Origin: Acinetobacter suaedae
GTDB taxonomy: Bacteria > Pseudomonadota > Gammaproteobacteria > Pseudomonadales > Moraxellaceae
Direction: 5' to 3'
Assembly: GCF_008630915.1 (NCBI RefSeq)
Contig: NZ_CP043909.1
Span: 620,001-684,000 of the forward strand
Length of the DNA: 64,000 bases
The position numbers were made by a program, and so were the translations under genes. The notes below the pieces were generated by a model. It made no database searches and had not been told where the DNA came from. It was given only the letters and a program-made list of their open reading frames with translations. Numbering within the stretch: position 1 is the stretch's first letter; the number at the start of each line of letters is the position of its first letter. Positions 38,095 to 49,400 of the stretch are shown here, piece by piece.

Positions 38095-39300
38095 TTACAC
38101 CAACTCGATAATGGTAGCGATACCCATACCACCACCGACACATAATGTTGCTAGACCACGTTTTTTACCTTGACGCTCTAATTCATCTAGCAAAGTTCCT
38201 AGAATCATGGCGCCTGTTGCACCCAATGGATGTCCCATCGCAATTGCACCACCATTGACGTTGACTTTCTCAGCAGGAACTTTCAGTTCTGTAATAAAAC
38301 GCATTACCACCGCTGCAAAAGCTTCATTTACTTCAAATAAATCAATATCGTCGATGCTCAAGCCTGCTTTTTCTAATGCTTTACGTGCAGCAGGGGCAGG
38401 ACCAGTCAACATAATGGTTGGATCTGTACCGACCAATGCAGTTGCAAGTACTTTTGCACGAGGTTTTAAACCCTGCTCTTTGACTGCTTTTTCAGAAGCC
38501 AATAACACCACCGCAGCACCATCAACGATACCTGATGAGTTACCCGCATGATGGACGTGATTGATTTTTTGAGCTTCAGGATACTTCTGTAAAGCAACAG
38601 CATCGAAGCCCATTTGACCCATCATTTCAAAGCTAGCATTCAGTTTTGCTAAACCTTCAACTGTGGTATTTCCTTTGATAAATTCATCTTTTTCTAAAAT
38701 TGTTACACCTGCATGATCTTTCACAGGTACAACTGATTTATCGAAATAACCATTTGCCTGAGCGGCAGCAGCCTTTTGTTGCGAACCGACCGCAAATGCA
38801 TCTACATCTGCACGGCTATAACCATCTAAAGTTGCGATTAAGTCTGCACCCACACCTTGTGGAACAAAAGAAGATTTCAAATTGGTTTCTGGATCAAGCG
38901 CCCATGGACCACCATCTGAACCCATTGGAATGCGTGACATTGACTCCACACCGCCAGCAACCACAACATCTTCCCAACCTGAACGAACTTTTTGTGCTGC
39001 CAAGTTCACCGCTTCTAAACCAGAAGCACAGAAACGATTGATTTGTACGCCTGCGACATCATCATTCCAACCTGCAGCAATCGCAGCAGTTTTGGCAATA
39101 TCCCCACCTTGATCACCAATCGGTGTCACACAACCGAGAACGATATCATCGACTTTAGATGTATCGAGTTGATGGCGTTGTTGTAATTCATTTAATAATG
39201 TTGTGAGTAAAGTAATTGGTTTTACTTCATGTAATGAGCCGTCTTTTTTTCCTTTTCCGCGTGGTGTGCGAATGGCATCAATAATATAGGCCTCGCTCAT
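38095..39300 (-). CDS. Acetyl-CoA C-acyltransferase (beta-oxidation thiolase)
   Basis: A 401-residue thiolase. It has the acyl-accepting Cys in [25 protein letters not shown], and the C-terminal [11 protein letters not shown] and [11 protein letters not shown] that hold the second catalytic His and Cys. It cleaves 3-ketoacyl-CoA to acetyl-CoA and a shortened acyl-CoA. It is the first gene of the operon with the multifunctional enzyme. Confidence 0.94.
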   Translation of the reverse strand: MSEAYIIDAIRTPRGKGKKDGSLHEVKPITLLTTLLNELQQRHQLDTSKVDDIVLGCVTPIGDQGGDIAKTAAIAAGWNDDVAGVQINRFCASGLEAVNLAAQKVRSGWEDVVVAGGVESMSRIPMGSDGGPWALDPETNLKSSFVPQGVGADLIATLDGYSRADVDAFAVGSQQKAAAAQANGYFDKSVVPVKDHAGVTILEKDEFIKGNTTVEGLAKLNASFEMMGQMGFDAVALQKYPEAQKINHVHHAGNSSGIVDGAAVVLLASEKAVKEQGLKPRAKVLATALVGTDPTIMLTGPAPAARKALEKAGLSIDDIDLFEVNEAFAAVVMRFITELKVPAEKVNVNGGAIAMGHPLGATGAMILGTLLDELERQGKKRGLATLCVGGGMGIATIIELV

Positions 39301-39478
39301 AGCTGTTCCTTGTATTGCCTTAAATTAAAATCATTGTGCTTCGAGTGTACTCAATTTAAGAGGTAGTGCAATGATGATAAACATTGGCAGGTTTGATGTT
39401 TTTCGCCAATTCAGTTGACTGTTGAAAAGATGAAATATTCAGTAAAATATATGGTCATAATTCAACAAAATTATCTTG

Positions 39479-40033
39479 ATGAAATTTATTAATGTTGTCG
39501 GAACATCAGCTTCTGGAAAAACGACCTTTGCTCGCCAACTTGCTAAAAAGTTAGGGTTGATTCATATCGAAATGGATGACTTGTTTTGGTTGGATAATTG
39601 GCAAGAAACGCCAGATGATGAATTTTTTTCTAAATTACAAAATCGAATGGATCAAGCCTCTAGTGGGTGGATACTTGATGGTAATTATTCTCGAACGCAA
39701 GATTTGAAGCTTAGATATATTGATACGATTATTTGGTTAGATTACTCATTTTCATTCAACCTTTATCGATCAATCAAACGAGCAATTACTAGAGCTGTGA
39801 CACAGAAAAAATTATGGCCAAACTCGAATAATCGAGAAAGTTTTAAGTCCAGTTTTCTTTCTAAGGATTCCATTATTTTATGGATGATCAGTCATCATGC
39901 TAAAAATAGAAAAAAGTATCTCGCAATGATGGAAAATCCCGAATATCAACATATTCGCTTTATTCAATTAACTTCTCCGAGAGAAGCAGCCGAATTCCTT
40001 AATAAAATGAATGGATCGCCTAAATATTATTAA
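39479..40033 (+). CDS. P-loop nucleotide kinase, FlaR/adenylate-kinase-like
   Basis: A 184-residue protein. Walker A is VVGTSASGKTTFARQLA. It continues HIEMDDLFWLDNWQ and WILDGNYSRTQDLKLRYIDTIIWLDYSF, a pattern seen in small kinases labelled DNA topology modulation protein FlaR or adenylate-kinase-like. The substrate is unknown. It has no operon partner. A TTG directly before the ATG is an alternative start. Confidence 0.8.
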   Translation: MKFINVVGTSASGKTTFARQLAKKLGLIHIEMDDLFWLDNWQETPDDEFFSKLQNRMDQASSGWILDGNYSRTQDLKLRYIDTIIWLDYSFSFNLYRSIKRAITRAVTQKKLWPNSNNRESFKSSFLSKDSIILWMISHHAKNRKKYLAMMENPEYQHIRFIQLTSPREAAEFLNKMNGSPKYY

Positions 40034-40052
40034 ACGATCCATGCTGTGAGTT

Positions 40053-41066
40053 TTATGAATGATGGCCGTGTAACTGACGATATAAACCTGGTGTTACACC
40101 TGTCCATTTTTTAAAGGCACGGTGGAAAGTACTGGTTTCACTGAAGCCCACTTGTTGAGCAACATCTTCTAAAGTGAGATTCGGTGTTAACAATAAGTGA
40201 ATCGCAGCATCACGACGCAGCGCATCTTTGACACCTTGATAGCTTTTACCTTCGGCAGCTAAACGACGACGTAAGGTTTGAGGGGATAAATACAACATCG
40301 ACGCTACATCATTGAGTGTCGGCATTTCTTCACCGATTTGGCTCTTCAATACATCACGAATTCGTGAAGTCAAAGAGTTGGTGTTTTTGAATTTCACTAG
40401 AAGCTGCGCTGGCGCTGCTTTTAAGAACTCTTCTAAAGTATTTTCATCTTGGCGAATTGGTAGATCAAGATAATCTGCCGCAAACGTAATCTCTGTACGC
40501 GGTGCATCGAACTGCATGACAGGTGCAAAGAACAATGCATCATATTCATCGGCATGGCTTGGACGCTCATAACCAAAATGTACGCGTTCTAAGGGCAAAC
40601 GACGTTCAATCAACCAAGATGCAAGACCATGCCAAATCATCAGCATACTTTCAGTAATAAAATGATCTGGATCGAGTGATTTTGGGATGTGAGGAACTAA
40701 GCGCGCTTCATGTTTGTCACGCTCTAAACTTACAGACCATTCGTCACCAAACAGTTTGTAGAATTGTGATGAAAGCTCAAGTGCCTGACCGAGTGTTTTT
40801 GAATGAATAATCAATTGGCACATGATTGCGAATGTACCTAAGCGACGAGGTTGGATATCAAAACCGACATGTTCGTCTTGGGTCACCATCCATAACATTT
40901 TAACAAAGCGAGTATATTGTTCAGGGGAGATTCGAGCTTTAGGCTGGCGCAGGAGTTCTGCTTCTATACCGACATGTGAAAGTAATGTTTCAACGTCCAT
41001 GCCTAGGCGTTTCACACCTGTTAAAGCCGCATTCACGAAGTGGATGCTGATCGTATCACGGCTCAT
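40053..41066 (-). CDS. AraC-family regulator (arabinose_bd-type N-terminal domain)
   Basis: A 337-residue regulator, similar in plan to the one at 17324. The ligand domain contains RRLGTFAIMCQLIIHSKTL, and the C-terminal HTH pair shows VASMLYLSPQTLRRRLAAEG and LEDVAQQVGFSETSTFHRAF with KKWTGVTPGLYR. The ATG at 41066 has GAAGGA upstream; a GTG start at 41096 is open but weaker. It is divergent from the CoA-transferase gene and convergent with the small kinase gene. A target in acyl-CoA metabolism is likely by position only. Confidence 0.9.
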   Translation of the reverse strand: MSRDTISIHFVNAALTGVKRLGMDVETLLSHVGIEAELLRQPKARISPEQYTRFVKMLWMVTQDEHVGFDIQPRRLGTFAIMCQLIIHSKTLGQALELSSQFYKLFGDEWSVSLERDKHEARLVPHIPKSLDPDHFITESMLMIWHGLASWLIERRLPLERVHFGYERPSHADEYDALFFAPVMQFDAPRTEITFAADYLDLPIRQDENTLEEFLKAAPAQLLVKFKNTNSLTSRIRDVLKSQIGEEMPTLNDVASMLYLSPQTLRRRLAAEGKSYQGVKDALRRDAAIHLLLTPNLTLEDVAQQVGFSETSTFHRAFKKWTGVTPGLYRQLHGHHS

Positions 41067-41279
41067 ATTGAATCCTTCAGTTTCTTTACTATTCACGATA
41101 ATTGACCTAAATAACCGTCTAAAATATCAAATTGGGCAATTGACAAGAAAAATAATTGCTCAATGTGTACATGTTAAATTGCCGAAACTATCAAGGTAAA
41201 TGGCTGAACATGACATTGTTTTTATGTTTATCCCTACCTAGTATAAAAGAAAATTTAAACAAAATGAGTAAAAATTATC

Positions 41280-42398
41280 ATGCCATCTGCATTAAAAGGA
41301 TTGAAAGTTCTCGATTTTTCTACTTTGTTACCAGGTCCATTCGCAAGTATGTATCTTGCAGACATGGGTGCAGAAGTTATCCATATTGAATCACCGACTC
41401 GCCCAGACTTAGTAAGGATTATGCCGCCCTATGCGAACGGTCAGGCCACTGCACATAGTTATCTGAATCGAAATAAGCAGTCGATTGCATTAGATCTTAA
41501 AGATCAAGCAAGTATTGAGCTCATTAAAAATAAAATTTCAGAATTTGATATTGTGTTGGAGCAATTTCGTCCTGAAGTGATGCGCCGTCTAGGTTTGGAT
41601 TATGAAACCTTAGCAGAAATCAATCCACGTTTAATTTACTGTTCAATTACAGGTTATGGTCAAACAGGAAGTTATAAAGATCGTGCGGGACATGATATTA
41701 ATTATTTAGCCCTTGCTGGCGTTTCCGGTCATAGTGGTCGTCAAGATAGTGGGCCACCACCACTTGGAATTCAGATCGCAGATGTTGCTGGTGGTTCATT
41801 ACATGCAGTGATTGGTATTCTCGCAGCAGTGATTGAGCGCCAACATAGTGGTATCGGGCAATATATTGATATTTCGATGACCGATTGTGTAGCAAGCTTA
41901 AATAGCATGGCTGCTTCAGCGAGTTTAGCTGGACAAACCCCGCAGGGGCCTGAGCAAGGGATGCTCAATGGTGCGAGTTTTTATGACTATTATGAAACAA
42001 AAGATGGTCGCTATTTTTCAGTTGGAAGTTTAGAACCTCAATTTATGGCAGGCTTAGCTGCTGCTTTAGACTTACCAATACTTATGGCAAAAGGTGCATC
42101 TTTCGATTCAGAAGATCGTCAAGCTGTAAAACAAGCTTTAAAGGATAAATTTAAAACTCAAGATTTTGCCGCATGGCAGCAGGTATTTCAAAACTTAGAT
42201 ATTTGTGTGGAACCAGTACTCAATTTAGACGAAGCTTTAGTATCACCAATAGCAGAACAACGAGGTTGGGTGGTGGATGTCCCTTTATCAGAACATACTG
42301 ATCAAACTGAACCTCAGTTAGCTTGTCCAATTAAGTTTTCTCGATCTCAAATGGTATATACATTTATAGGGCAGGCGTTAGGAGAGGGCAAATGGTAG
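41280..42398 (+). CDS. CaiB/BaiF-family CoA transferase (alpha-methylacyl-CoA racemase type)
   Basis: A 372-residue family III CoA-transferase-fold protein. It shows LKGLKVLDFSTLLPGPFASMYLADMGAEVIHIE, then YLNRNKQSIALDLK, LIYCSITGYGQTG and YKDRAGHDINYLALAGVSG, with the conserved Asp in the last motif. The form is closer to alpha-methylacyl-CoA racemase than to formyl-CoA transferase. It would racemise 2-methyl-branched acyl-CoAs or move CoA between acids. It is divergent from an AraC regulator. Confidence 0.88.
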   Translation: MPSALKGLKVLDFSTLLPGPFASMYLADMGAEVIHIESPTRPDLVRIMPPYANGQATAHSYLNRNKQSIALDLKDQASIELIKNKISEFDIVLEQFRPEVMRRLGLDYETLAEINPRLIYCSITGYGQTGSYKDRAGHDINYLALAGVSGHSGRQDSGPPPLGIQIADVAGGSLHAVIGILAAVIERQHSGIGQYIDISMTDCVASLNSMAASASLAGQTPQGPEQGMLNGASFYDYYETKDGRYFSVGSLEPQFMAGLAAALDLPILMAKGASFDSEDRQAVKQALKDKFKTQDFAAWQQVFQNLDICVEPVLNLDEALVSPIAEQRGWVVDVPLSEHTDQTEPQLACPIKFSRSQMVYTFIGQALGEGKW

Positions 42399-42521
42399 AA
42401 AAAATGCGCATATAATCACTAAATGTTAAAATATTGTACAGATTGTTAACATTTTGAATAAATTGTAATTTAAAAATAAGAGTAACCTTTTATACACAAT
42501 AACATAAAAGGTTACGTAAAC

Positions 42522-43766
42522 ATGACAATCTCTAAATCTATGATTGTTTCTTGTTTATCCGTTCTATCATTGAGTCTTTTTACACATCACACTCATGCAG
42601 CCTCTCCCGCATTTGATCCAAATGGTCAATGGTTGTTTGGTGATTGGAACGGTCAACGCACAGCGTTACAAGAACAGGGTTATAACTTTTCTGCGAATTA
42701 CACAGGCGAATTTGCAGGGGTTCTAGATTCGAAACAGTCTTCTAGTCGTGGAAATGAATACACGGGTCAACTGGCTCTAGGTACTCATTTTGACCTAAAT
42801 AAAATTTTAGGTTGGCAAGATACAGAGGCCCAGATCACTTTAACTTATCGTGATGGTCAATCTCTTTCTCAAACTGCAGATGGCTTACAAGGACATTTAA
42901 GTTCGGTACAAGAAGTTTGGGGGCGGGGGCAAACATGGCGTTTAACAGAGCTTTGGGTTAAGAAGAAGTTTTTAGATCAAGCACTGGACATTAAAGTTGG
43001 TCGATTTGGTGAAGGTGCTGACTTTAATAGTTTTGACTGTGATTTCCAAAATTTAGCATTATGTGGTTCACAAGTTGGTAACTGGGTCGGCGATCAATGG
43101 TACAACTGGCCAGTCAGTCAGTGGGCATTGCGTGTCAAGTATAACTTCCAACCAGACTTGTATGCGCAGATTGGGGCGTATGAATATAACCCCGAAAATT
43201 TGCAACGTGGCAAAGGTTTCAATCTAAGTACTGATGGATCACATGGTGCCATTATTCCAACAGAATTGGTTTGGACACCTAAACTTGGTGCACAGTCACT
43301 TGCTGGTGAATATCGCTTTGGTTATTACTACAGTACAGCTGATGCTGTGGAAATTGCTAACCCATCGAAAACCTCACATAAACAAGGTGGCTGGTTTACT
43401 GCAAAGCAGCAATTGACACGTCACGACGGTCAGTCTGATCGTGGTTTAACTGGCTTTGTGAATGTGACGGTGCATGATTCAAAAACCAATACAGTCAAAG
43501 ATATGCAAAATATTGGTTTGATTTATAAGGGTTTATTGGATCAGCGCCCACAAGATGAGTTGGCGCTTGGTGTAGCGCGTATTCATGCCAATGATAAAAA
43601 TAATAGTTTATTGGATGAGGAATATAACACTGAGTTGTATTACGGCATTCACGCTACGAATTGGTTGACGATTCGTCCAAATATCCAATATGTCCATCAC
43701 GTCGGTGCACTTAAAAATGGTGACAAAACTTGGGTTGGTGGAATTAAGTTCCAAACAGTCTTCTAA
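42522..43766 (+). CDS. oprB: OprB-family carbohydrate porin
   Basis: A 414-residue outer-membrane protein with a signal peptide ending HTHAASPAF. The mature part starts with GQWLFGDWNGQRTALQEQGYNFSANYTGEFAGVL, a strong OprB mark, contains KVGRFGEGADFNSFDC and ends in an aromatic residue (KFQTVF). OprB porins let glucose and other sugars into the periplasm. The glucose dehydrogenase gene follows at 141 bp, which fits periplasmic sugar oxidation. Confidence 0.9.
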   Translation: MTISKSMIVSCLSVLSLSLFTHHTHAASPAFDPNGQWLFGDWNGQRTALQEQGYNFSANYTGEFAGVLDSKQSSSRGNEYTGQLALGTHFDLNKILGWQDTEAQITLTYRDGQSLSQTADGLQGHLSSVQEVWGRGQTWRLTELWVKKKFLDQALDIKVGRFGEGADFNSFDCDFQNLALCGSQVGNWVGDQWYNWPVSQWALRVKYNFQPDLYAQIGAYEYNPENLQRGKGFNLSTDGSHGAIIPTELVWTPKLGAQSLAGEYRFGYYYSTADAVEIANPSKTSHKQGGWFTAKQQLTRHDGQSDRGLTGFVNVTVHDSKTNTVKDMQNIGLIYKGLLDQRPQDELALGVARIHANDKNNSLLDEEYNTELYYGIHATNWLTIRPNIQYVHHVGALKNGDKTWVGGIKFQTVF

Positions 43767-43907
43767 TTTTTGATTTGAATAATTTTGCAGATTTAGTTCA
43801 TTTCAATGGATTACATCTGCAAGTTTTCATTGTGATTTGAATTTGACGATGAGGTGAAGTGATTTGCTTCATCGTATCTAAAATACTAAAGATGCAAGGG
43901 TGATCGT

Positions 43908-46307
43908 ATGAATCAATCTGCTTCAAAATCTGGGCTTAGAACATTGACGGTAATTATCATTGCCCTCATTGCATTGTTCTTGCTCGTTGGCGGTATCTGG
44001 CTCGCAGCAATAGGCGGGTCTTTTTATTATATAATTGCAGGTGTGCTGTTACTTATTGTCGCAGTTCAACTTCATAAACGTGCTTCTGGTCCATTATGGG
44101 TCTATGCGGCTCTAATGCTAGGGAGTGTAATTTGGGGTGTTTGGGAAGTGGGTACAGACTTCTGGGCACTTGCACCACGCCTTGATGTGTTAGGTGTTTT
44201 AGGCTTGTGGTTGTTAGTACCAGCAGTTACACGTGGTATAGACAACTTAACCTCAAGTAAAGTGGCTTTATCATCTACTTTAGCCATTGCAATTGTGGTG
44301 ATGGTGTATTCAATATTTAATGATCCACAAGAAATTAATGGCGTTATTGAAACGCCACAGCCTGAACAAGCGAAAGCATTAGAGGGGATCGCACCTGAAG
44401 ATTGGCCTGCATATGGTCGCAGTCAGGGCGGTGAGCGTTATTCACCACTCACACAGATCAATGATAAAAACGTTAAAGATCTGAAAGTGGCTTGGACTTT
44501 CCGTACCGGTGATTTTAGAACTGAGAATGATTCAGGCGAAACAACGAATCAGGTCACTCCAATTAAAATTGGCAATAATCTGTTTATGTGTACTCCGCAT
44601 CAGCATTTAATTGCAATTGATCCTGCAACAGGTGAAGAGAAGTGGCGTTTTGATCCAAAGCTGAAATCGGATAAGACTTTCCAACATTTAACCTGTCGTG
44701 GTGTGATGTACTACGATGCGGATAATACGACTAAGTTTGCAACCAGTTTACAGGCTAAAAAGTCAACCTCTACTGAGTGCCCAAGAAAAGTCTTTGTTCC
44801 TGTCAATGATGGTCGTTTAGTTGCTGTAAATGCTGATACGGGCAAAGCATGTTCAGATTTTGGTGAAAATGGCGAAGTGAATTTACAAGAATTCATGCCA
44901 TATGCTTATCCAGGCGGCTACAATCCGACTTCTCCTGGTATTGTGACTGGGACGACTGTAGTCATTGCAGGTTCAGTAACAGATAACCATTCAAGCCAAG
45001 AGCCATCAGGTGTGATCCGTGGCTATGATGTGAATACTGGTAAATTGTTATGGGCATTTGATACAGGTGCTGAAGATCCAAATGCTTTACCTGGTGAAGG
45101 TGGAACATTCGTTCATAACTCTCCAAATGCATGGGCACCACTTGCTTATGATGCGAAACTTGATATTGTTTATGTTCCAACTGGTGTAGGTACACCTGAT
45201 ATTTGGGGCGGAGATCGTACCGAGTTGAAAGAGCGTTACGCAAATTCAATGCTCGCCATCAATGCAACCACAGGTAAACTTGTCTGGCATTTCCAAACCA
45301 CACACCATGATTTGTGGGATATGGATGTACCATCACAACCATCTTTAGCTGATATTCAAGATAAATCTGGTCAGACTGTTCCTGCGATTTATGTACTAAC
45401 AAAAACAGGTAACGTATTTGTGTTGGATCGCAGAACGGGTGAGACTGTTATACCGATTACAGAAAAGCCTGTTCCACAAACAGTAAAATGGGGACCACAG
45501 ACCAAGGGTGAGTTTTATTCACCAACACAACCATTTTCTGATTTCAATTTAGCACCAAAAGATAAATTAACCGATAAAGACATGTGGGGTGCCACCATGT
45601 TGGATCAGTTAATGTGCCGTGTGAAATTTAAACGTCTCAATTACGATGGTATTTATACACCACCTTCTGAGAATGGAACCTTGGTGTTCCCTGGTAACTT
45701 AGGTGTGTTTGAATGGGGCGGGATGTCAGTGAATGCTGACCGTCAAGTGGCTGTGATGAATCCAATTGGATTACCTTTTGTGAGTCGTTTGATTCCAGCA
45801 GATCCAAATCGTCAAGCTGTTGCACGTGGTGCGGGTACGGAGCATGGTATGCAACCAATGTATGGTACGCCATATGGGGTTGATATCAGTCCATTCTTGT
45901 CACCATTTGGTTTGCCATGTAAACAACCTGCGTGGGGCTTTGTTGCTGGTGTGGATTTGAAAACTCACGATGTTGTATGGAAAAAACGTATTGGTACGAT
46001 TCGTGACAGTTTACCAAATCTGTTCCAATTACCACCTGTGAAAATTGGTGTACCTGGTTTAGGTGGACCGATTTCAACGGCTGGTAATGTAATGTTTGTT
46101 GCTGCAACACAAGATAATTATATTCGAGCATTTAATGTGTCGAATGGTGATAAATTGTGGGAAGCACGTCTACCAGCAGGTGGGCAGGCAACACCAATGA
46201 CCTATGAAATCAATGGCAAACAATATGTCGTCATTATGGCTGGAGGACATGGTTCGTTTGGTACCAAAATGGGTGATTATTTAGTTGCATATGCTTTACC
46301 AGATTAA
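43908..46307 (+). CDS. gcd: Membrane-bound PQQ-dependent glucose dehydrogenase
   Basis: A 799-residue quinoprotein. The first 140 residues hold about five membrane segments. The rest is the periplasmic eight-bladed propeller: EDWPAYGRSQGGERYSPLTQIN, TPLKI-like cofactor strands, RGVMYYDA, GTPDIWGGDR, TTHHDLWDMDVPSQPSL and a C-terminal GGHGSFGTKMGDYLVAYALP. It oxidises aldoses to aldonolactones and passes electrons to ubiquinone. Acinetobacter is a classic host of this enzyme and makes PQQ itself. The porin upstream supplies sugar. Confidence 0.96.
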   Translation: MNQSASKSGLRTLTVIIIALIALFLLVGGIWLAAIGGSFYYIIAGVLLLIVAVQLHKRASGPLWVYAALMLGSVIWGVWEVGTDFWALAPRLDVLGVLGLWLLVPAVTRGIDNLTSSKVALSSTLAIAIVVMVYSIFNDPQEINGVIETPQPEQAKALEGIAPEDWPAYGRSQGGERYSPLTQINDKNVKDLKVAWTFRTGDFRTENDSGETTNQVTPIKIGNNLFMCTPHQHLIAIDPATGEEKWRFDPKLKSDKTFQHLTCRGVMYYDADNTTKFATSLQAKKSTSTECPRKVFVPVNDGRLVAVNADTGKACSDFGENGEVNLQEFMPYAYPGGYNPTSPGIVTGTTVVIAGSVTDNHSSQEPSGVIRGYDVNTGKLLWAFDTGAEDPNALPGEGGTFVHNSPNAWAPLAYDAKLDIVYVPTGVGTPDIWGGDRTELKERYANSMLAINATTGKLVWHFQTTHHDLWDMDVPSQPSLADIQDKSGQTVPAIYVLTKTGNVFVLDRRTGETVIPITEKPVPQTVKWGPQTKGEFYSPTQPFSDFNLAPKDKLTDKDMWGATMLDQLMCRVKFKRLNYDGIYTPPSENGTLVFPGNLGVFEWGGMSVNADRQVAVMNPIGLPFVSRLIPADPNRQAVARGAGTEHGMQPMYGTPYGVDISPFLSPFGLPCKQPAWGFVAGVDLKTHDVVWKKRIGTIRDSLPNLFQLPPVKIGVPGLGGPISTAGNVMFVAATQDNYIRAFNVSNGDKLWEARLPAGGQATPMTYEINGKQYVVIMAGGHGSFGTKMGDYLVAYALPD

Positions 46308-46322
46308 TTCCTTTTAGATTCA

Positions 46323-46350
46323 AAATGCTCACTTCGGTGGGCATTTTTTT
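46323..46350 (+). terminator. Terminator after gcd
   Basis: AAATGCTCAC, the stable loop TTCG, GTGGGCATTT, then a long T-run. The stem is 10 bp with one wobble pair. Confidence 0.93.
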
Positions 46351-46462
46351 TTATTATCGATTTGAAGTGGTGATTAAATACGTCACTTTTCCATCAAAAT
46401 AGACAGATCTATCTGGCTTGTATAAAATTTCGACCTAATAAAAAAAGGAATACCATAACAAA

Positions 46463-49400
46463 ATGCTTTTAAATATATTCCATGTACTTGAAAAGTTGGG
46501 GTTAAATGCGCAAAAACGTGCAATTCAAGTTCAATTTTCGCATCCGATGCTTAATGCGCAAGTATTTTTGCAATCGATTGATGGAAATCATCAACTGAAT
46601 CAGGGGGTAATGGCTGAGCTGATTTGTCTGTCAACGAATGCCGCTATTCCATTAAAAGCGTTTATAGGGTGCCAAGTTGCTGTAGATCAGATCACAGATA
46701 CAGGGCACTTGACCCGCACAACAGGAATCATCACTGCCGCAGCACAGGGACAAAGTGATGGTGCTTTAAGTCTTTATCGACTGACGCTACAAGATGCCAC
46801 AGCGCTTTGGACAAAGCGTCGTAATAGCCGCGTATTTATGAATCAATCCGTGGTTGAAATTATTCAAACCTTATTCAAGGAATGGCAAACACGTAGCCCA
46901 TTATTTGCTGCAAGTTTGACATTAGATCTGAGTGGGCTAAGTAAAGACTATGATATACGTCCTTTTACGATGCAACACAATGAGCTAGACGCTGATTTTA
47001 TCCAGAGATTACTGGCTTCAGAATCTATAAATAGTTTGATCGATGAAGCACAGCATATTGTTCCTCACAATACTGCGCCAATCCAAGCACAAAAATTGCG
47101 TCTGATTGATGATAATCAACAATATCAGGCACTCGAACGTCGAAACATTCGGTATCATCGGAGCAGTGCAGCAGAACAATATGACAGTATGACCAGTTTG
47201 GTTGCTCAACGGAGATTACAACCCACAACGGTACATATTCAAAGATGGCAAGCTGATGCATTGGATCAAGAAGATGGCGCGGGCAGCGTTCAAAGTACAC
47301 ATTCTCATAGTGAACATTATGACAATCTCAGTCTAGGATTGGAGGATGCTTGGCATTTTACACCTGCATGGATTCAGGATTTAAAAGGTGATGATGGTGT
47401 CACAGCATCAGGTAGTCAACAAATTGAACGTCTAAATGAGCACCGTAATCAATATTATAATGCTGCTGCTAAACACTTTATTGCGCATACAACGGTTCGT
47501 GATGCCTATGTCGGTTATTGGTTTGAACTGAGAGAACATCCTGAGATTGATTTACATACTGCTCAAGACCGAAATTTTTTAATTACAGCAAAGCATTTTT
47601 ATCATCATAACAATCTACCCAAAGAGCTAAATTTACAAGTTAGACAACTCTTACAAAATAGCCAATGGCAAGTTAGAGATTTTAATAACAACAATGAACG
47701 CCAAGCCAACCAACTTACCTTACAGCGTTACCATGTTCCAATTGTCCCTGAATATGACCCGATCAGGCATCGTCCGATTGCATATCCTCAACGAGCAAGA
47801 GTGGTCGGACCTGAAGGTGAGAGCATTTATGTCGATGAATGGGGACGGATTAAAGTCAGATTTCTGTTCACGAGGAGTGAAGATCATCAGCATGATGGGG
47901 GTGCTGGCTCTAATAATAATGATAGCGACTCTGCATGGATTGATGTCCTGACACCTTGGGCGGGCGAGGGCTATGGTGCACGGTTCCTACCACGAATCGG
48001 TGAAATCGTGGTGATTGACTTCTTTGACGGTAATATTGATCGTCCGTTTGTGATGGGACGTATCCATGAAGCACAGCGTTCACCGACCCGTTTTGATATT
48101 AAAGGACAATTACCTGATACCAGGCGACTGAGTGGTATTCGTAGTCAGGAGATTGGTGGGCAAGGATTTAACCAACTACGATTTGACGATACGTCGGGAC
48201 AAATCAGCACGCAATTACAAAGTAGTCATGCAGCAACACAATTAAATTTAGGTCATTTAAGTCATCCCAAAGCCCAAGAGCATAGTGCTGGGCGTGGAGA
48301 AGGTTTTGAGCTGAGAACGGATGCTTGGGGTGCTGTCCGGGCAGGCAAAGGCATGCTGATCAGTACCTATGCACAAGAGCAAGCGATTGCAGATCACTTA
48401 GAAGCAGCACAAGCGCAGTCTTTACTCAATCAAGGCTATGAAAGCATGAAAATGCTCAGTCTTATTGCTGAAAAACAGCAAGCGGATGCATTAAATGTCA
48501 TCCAGCGACTGCCTAAATTTATTCAGTCGTTAGAGCTTAATAGCAAAACTCAAGCACTGAATAAGACCGTAAATCTGTTTAAGAATGAATTGAAAGACGA
48601 TCCATTACATGCCTTGAAAGACTGTGGAGGTTTTATTAAGGATATCAGTGGCTTTGGTGGAGACACAAAAACAATTGTTGATGAATTTAATCAATTCTTT
48701 GCCGATAGCAAAGATGCAATCAATAACTTAAAAGATTTCATTGAAAGCGTTGAAGCACACGGGGCTGATATTGTTAAAGGACAACTGGCCAGTTTAAAAG
48801 CTAAAATTAAACAAAATCCATTTGAGAGCCTTCAAGAAGTTGGACAAGTGCTGGCAAACGTAGAGATCAAAGATTTTGATTTGATGAGTACCTGTGGCAC
48901 CTTCAAGAAAGGGAGTCAACTCAATGTTAGTCCTTTACAAGCGTTAAACTCCTTACAAGGTTTCATGGAGGGATATACACAAAACTTAGAAAATAGCGCT
49001 GATGCCAAACAACAAGAACAAGGAAAAATATTTAGACAAGCTTTAATGCTCCTCGCATCACCGAATGGGATTGCATTGACCACACCTGAAAATATTATTC
49101 TTCAAGCCTCACAAGACATAGCGGAAAGTGCTAGCGGTTCGATTAATTTGAGTGCTCAGAAAAATATTATTGGTCATGCGCAAGATAAAGTGAGTTTATT
49201 CGCTGCCACGAAAGGACTTAAAGCCTTTGCTGCAAAAGGAAAAGTTGAATTACAAGCACAAGATGACATGATCGAAGCAATTGCCCGTCGTGTCGTAAAG
49301 ATTATATCGACCGAAGAAAAAATAGAGATCACTAGTCCTGTTGAGATTGACCTAAAAGCTGGTGGTTCACAACTCAAGATAAATAAAGAAGGGGTTTTTA

